Shown here piece by piece: positions 63,931 to 64,000 of a stretch of DNA of 64,000 nt. The notes beneath the pieces are model-generated. The model had not been told where the DNA came from and made no database searches. It was given only the letters and a program-made list of their open reading frames with translations. Position numbers and translations under genes: made by a program. The DNA comes from Corynebacterium sphenisci DSM 44792 (lineage in GTDB: Bacteria > Actinomycetota > Actinomycetes > Mycobacteriales > Mycobacteriaceae), in the NCBI RefSeq assembly GCF_001941505.1, contig NZ_CP009248.1, forward strand, positions 2,356,001 to 2,420,000. The letters are read 5' to 3'. Each line of letters starts with the position of its first letter. Position 1 is the stretch's first letter.

Positions 63931-63965
63931 GGCGCTCATCTCCTTCCGTCCCCGCCGGGGGGCGC

Positions 63966-64000
63966 TCAGGCCTCCCCGGCCCAGCCCGCGCGGGGGTCGA
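63966..64000 (-). CDS. dnaJ: DnaJ, C-terminal end (partial)
   Basis: Last eleven codons and stop; the tail reads DPRAGWAGEA, which fits the end of actinobacterial DnaJ proteins. The gene comes in from the right edge and is followed by hspR after 35 bases, the usual dnaK-grpE-dnaJ-hspR order. Identification rests on this tail and the context. Confidence 0.75.
   Translation of the reverse strand, partial: DPRAGWAGEA

Overview
The window is very GC-rich (roughly three quarters G+C) and dense, with almost no gap above 250 bases. Gene content points to the genus Corynebacterium or a close relative: an fpr2/cysI-X-H-D-N assimilatory sulfate operon with McbR-type boxes, purA, a GTP-dependent PEP carboxykinase, fba, pyrE, clpB with HspR (HAIR) operators, hspR next to the end of dnaJ, DUF3151 and a GH76 enzyme. 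The species cannot be fixed from the sequence alone.

Layout. (1) 1-6.6 kb: sulfate reduction genes on the minus strand with a divergent ferredoxin/NADP reductase; three promoters carry TAGAC-type boxes in their 18-bp spacers. (2) 6.6-24.4 kb: an iron/siderophore locus on the minus strand. A half-transporter pair of the ABC exporter fold (IrtAB-like) and a FecCDE-type importer lie upstream of nine tandem paralogous substrate-binding lipoproteins. (3) 24.5-50 kb: a mostly conserved corynebacterial backbone (phosphoribosyltransferase, purT, ArsR/MFS pair, purA, pckG, FUSC, fba, GH76, pyrE operon, sulfurtransferase, SDR, clpB) with a Fic protein flanked by two copies of an interrupted palindrome. 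(4) 50.5-60.5 kb: a catabolic cluster (APC permease, omega-aminotransferase, glutaryl-CoA dehydrogenase, semialdehyde dehydrogenase, class III CoA-transferase, PucR regulator, nitrilase-family amidase) that fits 5-aminovalerate/glutarate breakdown. (5) 60.6-64 kb: a WXG100-like protein with an alpha/beta hydrolase, an orphan PTS EIIC-like membrane protein, hspR and the last codons of dnaJ.

Main discovery. Each of the nine lipoprotein genes has its own promoter of one design: TTGAC(G/T), a spacer containing a G homopolymer on the coding strand, then TACGTT. The runs have 9, 10 or 11 G in seven promoters and are interrupted by A in two. The -35/-10 spacing is therefore 17, 18, 19 or 20 bp. This is the architecture of slipped-strand phase-variable promoters known from Neisseria-type surface genes, here repeated nine times in front of siderophore receptors that appear to share one permease. 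The predicted outcome is a population in which each cell displays a different subset of siderophore-binding lipoproteins. A conserved dyad (GGTC-N4-GACC) sits 30-31 bases downstream of every -10. The 5' end of each gene (promoter, leader, signal peptide, first ~60 codons) is nearly constant while the ligand-binding body varies.

How the parts cooperate (inference): lipoproteins capture different ferric chelates and deliver them to the single FecCDE importer; the neighbouring heterodimeric ABC pair, whose degenerate ATP sites are complementary, handles siderophore or ferric-siderophore on a second route.
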